Source: Streptomyces albidoflavus (GTDB taxonomy: Bacteria > Actinomycetota > Actinomycetes > Streptomycetales > Streptomycetaceae). Taken from it: a DNA stretch of 64,000 nucleotides. The notes beneath the pieces are model-generated. The model saw only the letters and a list, made by a program, of their open reading frames with translations. It was not told where the DNA came from and made no database searches. The position numbers and the translations under genes are program-made. Positions 9,332 to 19,731 of the stretch are shown piece by piece. The stretch spans positions 62,001 through 126,000 of the forward strand of contig NZ_JOII01000009.1 in NCBI RefSeq assembly GCF_000719955.1. Direction: 5' to 3'. How positions within the stretch are numbered: the first letter of the stretch is position 1; each line of letters begins with the position of its first letter.

Positions 9332-10243
9332 ATGAACAGCGCTCCGCACCTGCTGAACGAGGACCGTGCCGCGTACGAGCGGCTCCTCGACGAAGCCCTG
9401 CGCACCATCACCCACGACGAAGGCCACCAGCGAGCCACCCCGCCCGGCCGGCTCCCCGTCGCCGAACTGCGGCGGCTCGCCCTGGGAGGTACCGCCGCGA
9501 TCACTGCGGCGGCCGCAACCGAGTACCGGCACCTGCTCTCCCTCCGCGAGGAGCTGGGAGAGACGACCACGGCCGGAGCCGCCACCGGCGACGACCCCGC
9601 CCCCGCTCCCGGTGGCACCGGACTCACCACCGCGGTGAGCCAGATGACCGAAGCCACCGGCGCGGGCGCCCTGGCCGTCCTGGCCGTCCTCGCCCCGCTC
9701 CTCGCGGGCACGGCGGCCCTGATATTCCTCCTCGTCGGCTACGGGCTGCGGATGCTGGACCCCGCGCCCGCCCTCGCGCAGACCCTGCTCACGACGGGCT
9801 GGGTGTTCGCCGCGTTCGCGGCGGCCGCCCTGCTCGCCGCCGGCCTGGCCCTTCTACTCACCGCCCTGCGGAACAAGGCGCTCTTCCCGGCGGCCCCGGT
9901 GCCGGCCGATCCGCTCCGCCTCGAGGTGCAGCAGGCCGCCGACGCCTGGGAACGGGCCCTCACCGAACGAGGGATCCTGCCCTTCCTCCGCACCACGCTG
10001 GCCGAGGCGGCGGCGTCGGGCCCCGAGCCGAGGCCCGGGAAAGCAGTGGAGCCCGCCGGTTCCACGCCGGCCGACGAGGCGGACCGTATGCCTCAACTCG
10101 GCTACGGACGGCCCGGATTCAGCAGCCCTTCGGAAAGCGGCCAGGACCGGCCCGCCCCCGACTCCCGTCCCTCCTACCAGAGCCCCCAGTTCAGCAGCCC
10201 CGACTTCAGCGGTCCTGACTTCGACGGGCCGGGGCACGAGTGA
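9332..10243 (+). CDS. Two-helix membrane protein of unknown function
   Basis: Not assigned to a named family. The 303-residue product has a soluble N-terminal part of about 105 residues, two hydrophobic segments (AVLAPLLAGTAALIFLLVGY and GWVFAAFAAAALLAAGLAL), and a hydrophilic C-terminal tail ending in short S/P/D/F repeats such as SSPDFSGPDFDGP. GGGGGA lies six bases before ATG 9332, so this is preferred to ATG 9326. It converges on thiC with three parS sites between. Confidence 0.75.
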   Translation: MNSAPHLLNEDRAAYERLLDEALRTITHDEGHQRATPPGRLPVAELRRLALGGTAAITAAAATEYRHLLSLREELGETTTAGAATGDDPAPAPGGTGLTTAVSQMTEATGAGALAVLAVLAPLLAGTAALIFLLVGYGLRMLDPAPALAQTLLTTGWVFAAFAAAALLAAGLALLLTALRNKALFPAAPVPADPLRLEVQQAADAWERALTERGILPFLRTTLAEAAASGPEPRPGKAVEPAGSTPADEADRMPQLGYGRPGFSSPSESGQDRPAPDSRPSYQSPQFSSPDFSGPDFDGPGHE

Positions 10244-10288
10244 ACGGCAGGGCGGCCGGGGCTCGGGCCCTGGCCGCCCGCTCGTCAT

Positions 10289-10360
10289 GTTTCACGTGAA
10301 ACGTCGCACGGGCTGACGTTTCACGTGAAACATCGGCTGTTGGGGTGTTTCACGTGAAAC
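10289..10360. promoter_or_regulatory. parS: Three phased parS sites between convergent genes
   Basis: Perfect GTTTCACGTGAAAC copies at 10289-10302, 10318-10331 and 10347-10360. The start-to-start spacing is exactly 29 bases twice. The cluster fills most of the gap between the ends of the membrane-protein gene and thiC. Confidence 0.94.
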
Positions 10361-10382
10361 ATCGTCTCGGCGGCGGGGCCCG

Positions 10383-12318
<1,936 letters not shown>

Positions 12319-12397
12319 GTACAAAGGTGGCTCCACGCTAACGCCCTGTCGGCCGTGCTGAACAGTGGGCCTCGCCGACTCTTGCGATGATCGACCC

Positions 12398-13786
12398 GTG
12401 ACCTCGACGACGCCTCCGCCTCCGCCGCCCCCGCAGCCCCCCTCGGGCGGTCCGCCGTCCGGACCCGGCGGCCACGGCGGTGAACCGCCGACGGGCGGCC
12501 ACGGCCACTCCCACAGCCATGGCCCGGCCGCCCCCGTCTCCCAGCACCTGCGCAAGGTGATCGCGGCTGTCCTGATCCCCTTCGCCGCCGCTGTCGTGGT
12601 CGGGCTGCTCGTCCTGTGGCCGGGGGGCGCCCCGTCGCACGAGCGGACCGGTGTCGGCATGGACCGGCAGACGGAGCAGGGGTCGGTCACCAAGGTGGAC
12701 CAGGTGGACTGCGCCGACGTGAACGTCTCCCAGCCGCCTCCCAACGGCGACACCTCCACCCCCGAGGGCCGCTCGGCACAGGAGCAGGCGACCGGGAAGT
12801 GCGAGAAGGCGACCGTCGAGGTGACCTCCGGTCCGCACGCGGGCCGGACCTTCACCGAGATCGTCCAGCCGGACGCCTCCCGCAAGCTCCACCAGGGCCA
12901 GGGCGTGGTGGTCGCCTACGCCCCGGACGCGCCGGAGGAACTCCAGTACTCCGTCACCGACGTCGACCGGAAGTTCCCGCTGGCCCTGCTCGCCGCGATC
13001 TTCGCGGTGGCGGTGGTGCTGGTCGGCCGGATGCGGGGGCTGATGGCGCTGGTCGCCCTCGCCGCGAGCTTCGCGCTGCTCACCCTGTTCATCCTGCCGG
13101 CGATCCTCCAGGGCTCGAACCCGCTGGTGGTCGCGGTGGTGGGGGCCAGTGCCATCATGCTCATCGCCCTCTACCTCTGCCACGGGCTGACGGCGAGAAC
13201 CTCGGTGGCGGTGCTCGGCACGCTCGTCTCCCTCCTGCTGATCGGCCTGCTCGGTTCGATCTTCATCGGCTGGGCGGCGCTGACCGGCAACACCGACGAC
13301 AACACCGGGCTGATCCACGGTCTCTACCCGGAGATCGACATGAGCGGCCTGCTGCTGGCGGGCGTGATCATCGGTTCCCTGGGTGTCCTGGACGACGTGA
13401 CGGTCACGCAGACCTCGGCGGTGTGGGAGCTGCACCAGGCGGACCCGACGATGGGCTGGCGCAAGCTCTACCGGGCCGGTATCCGGATCGGCCGGGACCA
13501 CATCGCCTCGGTGGTGAACACCCTGGTGCTGGCGTACGCGGGTGCGGCCCTGCCGCTGCTGCTGCTCTTCTCCATCGCGCAGAGCAGCGTGGGCATGGTC
13601 GCCAACAGCGAGCTGGTGGCGGAGGAGATCGTGCGGACGCTGGTGGGGTCGATCGGTCTGGTGGCCTCGGTCCCGGTGACGACGGCGCTGGCGGCACTGG
13701 TCGTGTCGGCGGACAAGGGCACGGGGGTGCGCGTGGGCGGCGCTCCCGCGGCGCGGGGCGGCAGGGGGCGCCGCAGGAAGCGCTGA
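12398..13786 (+). CDS. YibE/F family multi-helix membrane protein
   Basis: A 462-residue integral membrane protein. A proline-rich and His-rich N-terminus (PPPPPPPQPPSGG, then HGHSHSHG) leads to a first helix near residues 55-75, an extracytoplasmic domain, and about seven helices starting FPLALLAAIFAVAVVLVGR, with the family motif GSLGVLDDVTVTQ. YibE/F proteins have no settled function. GTG at 12398 is preferred over ATG 12365; no clear ribosome binding site precedes it, so it may be leaderless. Confidence 0.85.
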   Translation: MTSTTPPPPPPPQPPSGGPPSGPGGHGGEPPTGGHGHSHSHGPAAPVSQHLRKVIAAVLIPFAAAVVVGLLVLWPGGAPSHERTGVGMDRQTEQGSVTKVDQVDCADVNVSQPPPNGDTSTPEGRSAQEQATGKCEKATVEVTSGPHAGRTFTEIVQPDASRKLHQGQGVVVAYAPDAPEELQYSVTDVDRKFPLALLAAIFAVAVVLVGRMRGLMALVALAASFALLTLFILPAILQGSNPLVVAVVGASAIMLIALYLCHGLTARTSVAVLGTLVSLLLIGLLGSIFIGWAALTGNTDDNTGLIHGLYPEIDMSGLLLAGVIIGSLGVLDDVTVTQTSAVWELHQADPTMGWRKLYRAGIRIGRDHIASVVNTLVLAYAGAALPLLLLFSIAQSSVGMVANSELVAEEIVRTLVGSIGLVASVPVTTALAALVVSADKGTGVRVGGAPAARGGRGRRRKR

Positions 13787-13796
13787 GACCACGGTG

Positions 13797-13823
13797 GGCG
13801 CCGGCACGGGATGGGCCGGCGCC
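13797..13823. terminator. Bidirectional hairpin between yibE/F-like gene and ssgA
   Basis: GGCGCCGGC (13797-13805) pairs perfectly with GCCGGCGCC (13815-13823). It lies between the stops of two convergent genes 43 bases apart and can serve both. Confidence 0.7.
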
Positions 13824-13829
13824 GCCTGT

Positions 13830-14267
13830 TCAGCCGGCGCTCTGCTCCTCGGCGAGGATGCGGTTGAGAGCGTCGTCGAGGTGGCTGTCGAAGTCGGCGT
13901 GTGCCCGCTCGCTGCCGAGCGGGACGAGCCGGTCGGTGCGGTCGAGGAAGGCGAGCAGCGGCGCCTTGCCGGCGCGGAAGAGCGCCTGCTCGGAGCCGAC
14001 CTGGAGGGTGATGTGCACCTCCCTGGTGGCCGTCTGCCCCACCGGGCAGACCCGGACGTCGCCGTCGCCCGCGGCGTCCAGGACTCCCTCGACCAGCAGT
14101 TCACGCCCGAAGACCCAGGTGACCGGGGCGTCTCCGGGGAGGTGGAACGTCAGCCGCACCGCGTACGGATCGACTGTCTCGTACCGCAGCTCCACCGGGA
14201 TGCGGAAGGCGAGCTCCTCGGAGACGAGGAAGCTCATCATGACCTCTGCCTGTACTGACTCGCGCAT
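13830..14267 (-). CDS. ssgA: SsgA, sporulation and cell-division activator
   Basis: SsgA-like proteins occur only in sporulating actinomycetes; SsgA controls sporulation-specific septation and sites of wall remodelling. The 145-residue product contains MSFLVSEELAFRIPVELRYE, FHLPGDAPVTWVFGREL, LFRAGKAPLLAFLDRTD and the tail ILAEEQSAG, which closely match SsgA of S. coelicolor as I recall it. The start could be ATG 14267 or the ATG pair about nine codons in; both give the core domain. Its activator gene ssgR lies 97 bases upstream in the same direction. Confidence 0.95.
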   Translation of the reverse strand: MRESVQAEVMMSFLVSEELAFRIPVELRYETVDPYAVRLTFHLPGDAPVTWVFGRELLVEGVLDAAGDGDVRVCPVGQTATREVHITLQVGSEQALFRAGKAPLLAFLDRTDRLVPLGSERAHADFDSHLDDALNRILAEEQSAG

Positions 14268-14364
14268 GGACTACCCCGCCAGTTGCCGCCATGTGGCCGA
14301 AATCCGTCCCGGCCCTTCATGGCATCTTGCAGAACGCCATCATTGGATCACAAGGAGTGAGTTT

Positions 14365-15183
14365 TCAGATGCTGATAGAGAACCGGAGCCGCCGCATAAT
14401 GCTGCCGACGTCCCGGTGCAGCAGCTGTGTGGTGACCCTCAGGCGTTCCGCCTGAGCGGCGGGCAGGGAGACAGCGAGAACGGCGGCGGTGGACCCGACG
14501 GTGATCGGCACCGCCGCGCAGGCCACACCGAGCGCGTACTGCTGGTACTCGACAACCGGCTGCATACGCTCGGCCGCGGCCAGCCGGCGCAGCAGACGCT
14601 GGCTGTCCGGGACCGAGTACGGGGTGAGCGGCCGGACCGGGTGCCGGGAGAGATGGTCCCGGCGGCCTTCCTCGTCGAGCTGCGACAGGAGGCACTGGCC
14701 GATGGCGTGGGCATGGGCCGTCTCGCGGAAGTCGGCCCATTCTGCGACGGCGGGATTCCCGGGCGTGTCCGCCGTCGCCACGAGGTCGACCTCGCCGTCC
14801 CGGTACAGGGCGAAGTAGACGGGTGCGCCCAGACGTTCGTGCCAGTGGCGCAGGACGTCGTCGATGAGGTGGCGGCGGCTCTGCTGGGCGTGCGCATCGT
14901 CGAGGCGGCCCACGGCGGGCCCCAGCACGTAGACCCCGTCGACCCGGCGCAGGTACCGCTCGTGGGTGAGGGTGCGCAGCAAGTGGTAGGCGGTGGGCAG
15001 GGCGACGCCCGCCTCCCGGGCCAACTGCTTGGCGGGAGCGCCGCCTTCGTGGAGGGCCGCCGCCTCCAGCAGCCGCAGCGCCCGCTGGACGGAGCCGATG
15101 AGCGTGGGCGCGGCATGGCCGTCGTCCTGATGTGAACCCGTGGACCAGTGATCCGGTCGGTCCGCGGGCGTGGCGTGGGCCAT
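14365..15183 (-). CDS. ssgR: SsgR, IclR-type activator of ssgA
   Basis: A 272-residue IclR-family regulator: N-terminal winged helix with SVQRALRLLEAAA and AGVALPTAYHLLRTL (near residues 30-75), then an IclR-type ligand-binding domain. Its position directly upstream of ssgA identifies it as SsgR, the known activator of ssgA. ATG 15183 has GGGGGTGA upstream; an ATG at 15207 is a less likely start. The intergenic 14268-14364 should hold the ssgA promoter and SsgR target, but I see no clear palindrome there. Confidence 0.93.
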   Translation of the reverse strand: MAHATPADRPDHWSTGSHQDDGHAAPTLIGSVQRALRLLEAAALHEGGAPAKQLAREAGVALPTAYHLLRTLTHERYLRRVDGVYVLGPAVGRLDDAHAQQSRRHLIDDVLRHWHERLGAPVYFALYRDGEVDLVATADTPGNPAVAEWADFRETAHAHAIGQCLLSQLDEEGRRDHLSRHPVRPLTPYSVPDSQRLLRRLAAAERMQPVVEYQQYALGVACAAVPITVGSTAAVLAVSLPAAQAERLRVTTQLLHRDVGSIMRRLRFSISI

Positions 15184-15353
15184 GGCCTGGTCACCCCCGG
15201 AAAGCATGTGCCCCGGGCGCGGCCGCCCGGAGCGGTGCGAAGGCGGGGCCTTCGCGCCGGATTCCGGACTGTAGTGCGTGGCCTGGCGGCGGGTTCGCTG
15301 CTTGGGGAGGCGTTCCCCCGGGTGGACGAACCGCCGCGCCTCTGTGCTGGCTG

Positions 15354-15569
15354 CTACCAGCTGCCCCGGTCCGACGAGGGGAAGAACTTCCGGACCACGT
15401 AGATGAGTCCGCCGACGAGGGCGACGAAGACCAGGATCTTGAAGAGGAGCCCGACGACGAAGCCGACGACGGAGGCGATGAGCCCGCCGAAGATGAAGAG
15501 GGCGAGGACCGGGATCGCGATCCACTTCACCCACCACGGGAGTCCGATGAATACCTCGCGTGCGCCCAT
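15354..15569 (-). CDS. Small DUF5326-type membrane protein
   Basis: A 71-residue protein, almost all hydrophobic: WWVKWIAIPVLALFIFGGLI and a second long segment ending VALVGGLIYVVRKFFPSSD. Its size, two-helix pattern and place beside ssgR match a conserved Streptomyces small membrane protein (DUF5326). Function unknown. Confidence 0.8.
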   Translation of the reverse strand: MGAREVFIGLPWWVKWIAIPVLALFIFGGLIASVVGFVVGLLFKILVFVALVGGLIYVVRKFFPSSDRGSW

Positions 15570-15772
15570 GACCTGTCCCCTCTCTGCCTGTCGCGCCCGG
15601 GTGGCGCGGCCGACGGTGCGGCCCGGGCCCGGGTGGGCCCTCGCGCTGCCGTGTCGTCTTCGATGCTAGGCGGGCGGCGGGCACGACGGGCCGCCTGGAC
15701 CCCCCGTCTCTCCCTGACCCTCCCCCTAGGGAACCACCGGGGTGGCGCCAGGGTTCCCGCCCGCGCCCCCGG

Positions 15773-16090
15773 TCAGCCCTCCGGCGGGGAGAAGACCACC
15801 ATCACCCGCAGGTCCTCGCTGATGTGGTGGAACTTGTGCGGCGTCCCGGCCGGTACGTAGACGACGCTGCCGCGCGCCACCTCGGTGGTCTCCTCGCCGA
15901 CCGTGATGGCCGCCCGGCCGCTGACGACGAGGTACACCTCGTCCTGCCGGTGCGGCTGCTGCGGGTCGAGCTGGCCGGCGTCGAGGGCGTACAGGCCCAC
16001 GGACATGTTCCGCTCACGCAGGAACTGGAGGTAGGCGCCGTCGTTGGCGGCGCGCTCCGCCTCCAGTTCGTCGAGCCGGAAAGCCTTCAT
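15773..16090 (-). CDS. Single-domain cupin protein
   Basis: A 105-residue cupin. The first cupin motif appears as PHRQDEVYLVVSGRAAITVG and the second as VPAGTPHKFHHI, giving the His/Glu metal-binding set. Ligand and role are unknown. The start at ATG 16090 has AGAGG about 10 bases upstream; the longer frame to 16207 has no family features in its extra part. Confidence 0.83.
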   Translation of the reverse strand: MKAFRLDELEAERAANDGAYLQFLRERNMSVGLYALDAGQLDPQQPHRQDEVYLVVSGRAAITVGEETTEVARGSVVYVPAGTPHKFHHISEDLRVMVVFSPPEG

Positions 16091-16207
16091 CAGCCGGTGG
16101 CCTCTCTGTTCGGTTCTCGCTGTGCGCCTTCGGTCCGGCCCGCTGCCCGACCGGCCGTGCGAGTGGACACCCGGCCGGCGCCGATCTTGTCTGTCACGAT
16201 CAGACAC

Positions 16208-16588
16208 ATGACCAATTTCCTAGTCAAGACGCTGGCCAACGCGGCTGCCCTTCTGGTGGCCGTGTGGCTGCTCAACGACATCACCCTCACCGGCGACAGC
16301 ACCGGCAACAAGGCGCTCACGCTCATTGTCGTCGCCCTGATCTTCGGGCTGGTCAACTTCCTGGTGAAGCCGGTGGTGAAGGTCCTGACCTTCCCGCTCT
16401 TCGTGCTCACCCTCGGCCTGATCACGCTGGTGGTCAACGCGCTGATGCTGATGCTGACCTCCTGGCTGGCGGGCCAGTTCGACCTGAGTTTCCACGTCGA
16501 CGGCTTCTGGACCGCTGTCCTGGGTGGCCTGATCATTTCGGTGGTCTCCTGGGCTCTCAACGTGGCCCTGCCCGACCGCAAGGACTGA
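16208..16588 (+). CDS. Phage-holin-like four-helix membrane protein
   Basis: A 126-residue membrane protein with four hydrophobic segments, including LIVVALIFGLVNFLVKPVVK and FVLTLGLITLVVNALMLML. This is the pattern of the membrane family called phage holin family 4 or DUF360 (mobilised name only; no phage genes are nearby). Function in the host is unknown. It is divergent from the cupin gene. Confidence 0.82.
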   Translation: MTNFLVKTLANAAALLVAVWLLNDITLTGDSTGNKALTLIVVALIFGLVNFLVKPVVKVLTFPLFVLTLGLITLVVNALMLMLTSWLAGQFDLSFHVDGFWTAVLGGLIISVVSWALNVALPDRKD

Positions 16589-16610
16589 CGGCTCCGACAC
16601 GCTCCGCCTG

Positions 16611-16634
16611 GGCGGGCCGTCCGCACGGCCCGCC
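16611..16634 (+). terminator. Hairpin after the holin-like gene
   Basis: GGCGGGCCGT (16611-16620) pairs perfectly with ACGGCCCGCC (16625-16634) around a 4-base loop, 23 bases after the stop codon. Confidence 0.72.
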
Positions 16635-16768
16635 CGCCGAGCCCGTCTGTCCAGGTCGTGGACGTGTGGTGCGGCGCCGGGAGAGCGTGTCCGATGCTGT
16701 GGGCGGGCGGCCCTCCGGTCGGCGTCCGCCCCGACGGGGGCCCGAACGACGCGAGAAAGGCGGCCACG

Positions 16769-17893
16769 ATGACGGGCGAAGGTACGAGGGCGGTACGAGC
16801 GGGGCTGCCCGAAGCGGTCAAGAACGAGCCAACGCTTCCCGGGCCGGTCTTCGCCGCCCACTTCCACCTGCCCGGTGACGTGAGCGGGCCCTACTCCTAC
16901 GGCCGGGACTCCAACCCGACCTGGAGCCATCTGGAACGCGCCATCGCCGAGCTGGAGGCACCGGGCGAGGAGGCGCACACGCTGGTCTTCGCCTCCGGCA
17001 TGGCGGCCATCTCGGCCGTGCTCTTCTCCCAGGTCGGCACCGGCGACGTGGTGGTCCTGCCGGACGACGGCTACCAGGCCCTGCCGCTGGTCCGCGAGCA
17101 GCTGACCGCCTTCGGTGTGGAGGTCCGCACCGCCCCGACCGGCGGTGACGCCCAGCTGGAGGTCCTGGAGGGCGCCAAGCTGCTGTGGATCGAGACGCCG
17201 TCCAACCCCGGCCTCGACGTGTGCGACATCCGCCGTCTCGTGGAGGCCGCCCACGCCCAGGGGACGCTGGTCGCGGTGGACAACACCCTGGCGACCCCGC
17301 TCGGCCAGCGGCCGCTGGAGCTGGGCGCGGACTTCGCGGTGGCCTCGGACACCAAGGGCATGACCGGCCACGGCGACATCCTGCTGGGCCACGTGACCTG
17401 CCGCGACGCCGAGCTGGCCGCCGGTGTCCAGCGCTGGCGGAAGATCGTGGGCGCGATCCCGGGCCCGATGGAGGCGTGGCTCGCCCACCGCTCCCTCGCC
17501 ACGCTGCAGCTCCGCGTCGAGCGCCAGACCGCCAACGCCCTGGCGCTGGCCGAGGCGCTCCGGGCCCGTGCCGAGGTGACGGGGCTGCGCTACCCGGGGC
17601 TGCCCGACGACCCCTCGCACGCGGTCGCCGCCCGGCAGATGCGGCGCTTCGGCTCGGTCGTCTCCTTCGATCTCGGGACGAGGGAGCGGGCGGAACGATT
17701 CCTGGCCGCACTGCGGCTGGTCGAGGACGCGACCAGCTTCGGCAGCGTGCGCTCGACCGCCGAGCGGCGGGGCCGCTGGGGCGGGGACGCCGTCGGCGAG
17801 GGATTCGTCCGCTTCTCCGTCGGGGCGGAGGACGCCGAGGACCTTCTCGCGGACGTGACGCGCGCCCTCGACCTCTCCCTCGACGGCGCCTGA
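16769..17893 (+). CDS. Cystathionine gamma-lyase/synthase-type PLP enzyme
   Basis: A 374-residue member of the Cys/Met metabolism PLP enzymes. YSYGRDSNPTWSHLE, FASGMAAISAVLF, WIETPSNPGLDV and the PLP-lysine region ASDTKGMTGHGDILLG are clear, as is the C-terminal TSFGSVRSTAERR. Family members break or form the thioether of cystathionine; annotation as cystathionine gamma-lyase is most likely, but the exact reaction is not proven by sequence. ATG 16769 has GAAAGG upstream. Confidence 0.88.
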   Translation: MTGEGTRAVRAGLPEAVKNEPTLPGPVFAAHFHLPGDVSGPYSYGRDSNPTWSHLERAIAELEAPGEEAHTLVFASGMAAISAVLFSQVGTGDVVVLPDDGYQALPLVREQLTAFGVEVRTAPTGGDAQLEVLEGAKLLWIETPSNPGLDVCDIRRLVEAAHAQGTLVAVDNTLATPLGQRPLELGADFAVASDTKGMTGHGDILLGHVTCRDAELAAGVQRWRKIVGAIPGPMEAWLAHRSLATLQLRVERQTANALALAEALRARAEVTGLRYPGLPDDPSHAVAARQMRRFGSVVSFDLGTRERAERFLAALRLVEDATSFGSVRSTAERRGRWGGDAVGEGFVRFSVGAEDAEDLLADVTRALDLSLDGA

Positions 17894-17920
17894 GCCGGCC
17901 GCACGGGAACCCCCGCACAC

Positions 17921-17959
17921 GGACGGCCCGAGCCTCCCCCCTCGTGGCTCGGGCCGTCC
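17921..17959 (+). terminator. Strong hairpin after the cystathionine-lyase-like gene
   Basis: GGACGGCCCGAGCC (17921-17934) pairs perfectly with GGCTCGGGCCGTCC (17946-17959): a 14-bp stem with an 11-base loop. Confidence 0.8.
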
Positions 17960-18096
17960 CGGCTCCGGTACTGAAGAGCCGCTCTGTCCAGGCTAGTTGA
18001 CCCTGCGTCAGTGTCCAATCACTGTGGCAGCAGCGACCTATCGACATATTTATCGTTGAACTGCGAGTGACGGCCTGCGACGAAGGGGTTGAGGGC

Positions 18097-19002
18097 GTGG
18101 ATCTGGCGCTGCTGCGTACGTTCGTCACGGTCCACCGAGCCGGGTCCTTCACCCGCGCCGCCGCCCTGCTCGGCCTCTCCCAGCCGGCGGTCACCTCGCA
18201 GATACGCACCCTGGAGCGCCAGCTCGGCCGCCCGCTCTTCCTCCGCAAGGCCCGTGGCGTGACGCCCACCTCGGTCGGCGACGAGCTGGCCCACCGGGCG
18301 GCGCCCCATCTGGACGCCCTGGTGGAGATCGCCGAGGGCGGCCTGGAGGTGGAGGCGCCGCTACGCACCCTGCACCTGGCGGGCCCGCCCGAGTTCATGG
18401 CGGAACGCGTCCTGCCGGCTCTCGTCGGGATGACGGGGTCGGAGGGGCCGGCGGTCCGGCTCCGCACCTCCTTCGGCTCCACGGACGACGTCCTCGAAGG
18501 GCTCGCCGCCGGGCACCACGATCTGGCGGTCGCCACCCGCCGCCCGCGCGGCACCCTGCTCAGCGCCGGAACGCTCTGCGACGAGGAGCACCTCCTGGTG
18601 GCGGGAGCGCGCTGGGCCGGGCGGTTCGCCCCCGGTGCCGTCCGGCGTGGCGGGGCCGAGGCGCTCGCCAAGGTGCCCGTCGTCGACGTGCACGAGTCCC
18701 TCCCCTTCGCCCGGCGCTACTGGACCACCGTCTTCGACGCGCCTCCTCCCGAGCACGCCGCTCTGGTCGCCCCCGACCTGCGGGCCGTCCTGTCGTGCGT
18801 CGTCTCGGGCGCAGGACTGGCCGTCCTGCCCCGGTACCTCTGCGAGGACGCCCTGCTCCGGGGCGAGCTGGTCACGCTGCTGGAGCCGCCGGTCCCTCCC
18901 CTGCGGACCTACTTCGTCGCCGTACGGGCCGGTACGCAGGCTCTGCCGCACATCGCGACGGCCCACGAGTGGCTGCTGCGGGCCGCCGTCGCCTGGGGGT
19001 GA
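18097..19002 (+). CDS. LysR-family transcriptional regulator
   Basis: A 301-residue LysR-type regulator. The N-terminal winged helix reads LLRTFVTVHRAGSFTRAAA and LSQPAVTSQIRTLERQLG; an effector-binding domain follows. GTG 18097 places the start three residues before the helix-turn-helix domain, as usual for LysR, and AAGGGG lies eight bases upstream; GTG 18067 is an alternative. Target genes are not evident, since no divergent partner exists: the upstream cystathionine-lyase-like gene is co-directional and ends in a strong terminator. Confidence 0.9.
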   Translation: MDLALLRTFVTVHRAGSFTRAAALLGLSQPAVTSQIRTLERQLGRPLFLRKARGVTPTSVGDELAHRAAPHLDALVEIAEGGLEVEAPLRTLHLAGPPEFMAERVLPALVGMTGSEGPAVRLRTSFGSTDDVLEGLAAGHHDLAVATRRPRGTLLSAGTLCDEEHLLVAGARWAGRFAPGAVRRGGAEALAKVPVVDVHESLPFARRYWTTVFDAPPPEHAALVAPDLRAVLSCVVSGAGLAVLPRYLCEDALLRGELVTLLEPPVPPLRTYFVAVRAGTQALPHIATAHEWLLRAAVAWG

Positions 19003-19013
19003 GCCCCGGCGAT

Positions 19014-19027
19014 GTTTCACGTGGAAC
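19014..19027. promoter_or_regulatory. parS: Variant parS (one mismatch) before the NUDIX gene
   Basis: GTTTCACGTGGAAC differs from the consensus only at position 11 (A to G). It lies between the LysR stop and the NUDIX start and keeps flanking AT/AT context (ATG before, ATG after). It is the only degenerate member seen in the window. Confidence 0.7.
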
Positions 19028-19048
19028 ATGTGGGGCCAGATTTCCCCC

Positions 19049-19531
19049 ATGACCGTTCGCTCCGTGGTCAAGCGCACCGCCCGCGCCGTCCTGCTCGACG
19101 GCGACCAGCTCGTCCTGATCAAGCGCACCAAGCCCGGCGTCGATCCGTACTGGGTGACTCCGGGCGGCGGGGTCGAGCCTGAGGACAGCAGTGTCGTCGC
19201 CGCGCTCCACCGCGAGGTCCTGGAGGAGCTGGGTGCCAAGATCACTGATGTCGTCCCCTGCTTCGTCGACACCGTCGAGCACATCGGTGAGGACGCCGAG
19301 ACCACCGGCGTGAAGGTGCAGCACTTCTTCGTCTGCCGCCTCGGCTCCATGGACCCGGCTCTGCGCCACGGCCCGGAGATCGAGGAACCCTGCGGGGAGT
19401 ACGAGATCGTGCGCATCCCGTTCACCCGCCTCGGCATCGCCTCGGTCCACATGGTCCCGCTGTCGCTGCGGCACTATCTGGACGGCAACATCGAGGGCGT
19501 CCAGGCGCTGCTCGCCCCTGATCTCGGCTGA
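19049..19531 (+). CDS. NUDIX hydrolase
   Basis: A 160-residue NUDIX-fold protein of unknown substrate. The Nudix box is present as GGGVEPED followed after eight residues by HREVLEELGA. By my alignment the consensus glutamate in GX5E is a serine here, while REXXEEXG is intact, so catalytic metal binding by the second half is retained. The gene starts 46 bases after the LysR stop, with the variant parS between, so the two may be co-transcribed. Confidence 0.86.
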   Translation: MTVRSVVKRTARAVLLDGDQLVLIKRTKPGVDPYWVTPGGGVEPEDSSVVAALHREVLEELGAKITDVVPCFVDTVEHIGEDAETTGVKVQHFFVCRLGSMDPALRHGPEIEEPCGEYEIVRIPFTRLGIASVHMVPLSLRHYLDGNIEGVQALLAPDLG

Positions 19532-19554
19532 GCGGGAGCGGGCCCGCCCCCGAT

Positions 19555-19568
19555 GTTTCACGTGAAAC
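19555..19568. promoter_or_regulatory. parS: parS between NUDIX and GNAT genes
   Basis: A perfect GTTTCACGTGAAAC, 23 bases after the NUDIX stop and about 160 bases before the next start. It is in a co-directional gap. Confidence 0.92.
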
Positions 19569-19731
19569 ACAGCACATCCCGGCCGGGCCCGAGGCGCGAG
19601 GCTCTCTGCACTTCGCCCATGAGCTGCACGGATGTCTGCCGGAGGCCGCGCTCCGGCCGCCTTGGAAGTGCTCGCTCCACGGCTGAAAAGACGGTGGACG
19701 GGAGGGACCCCCGTCGGTCAACCTGGGCCGC

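Noticed and set aside
10289..10360. Regular short repeats as a possible CRISPR array
   Set aside because: The repeat is a 14-bp perfect palindrome with 15-base spacers and no cas genes nearby; it is the ParB-binding parS sequence.
12616..15135. An 839-codon plus-strand frame across yibE/F-like, ssgA and ssgR
   Set aside because: It crosses two convergent genes with clear domains and a terminator, so it is a shadow.
16208..16588. Holin-like gene as evidence for a prophage
   Set aside because: No other phage gene is near, and this membrane family occurs widely as a single chromosomal gene.
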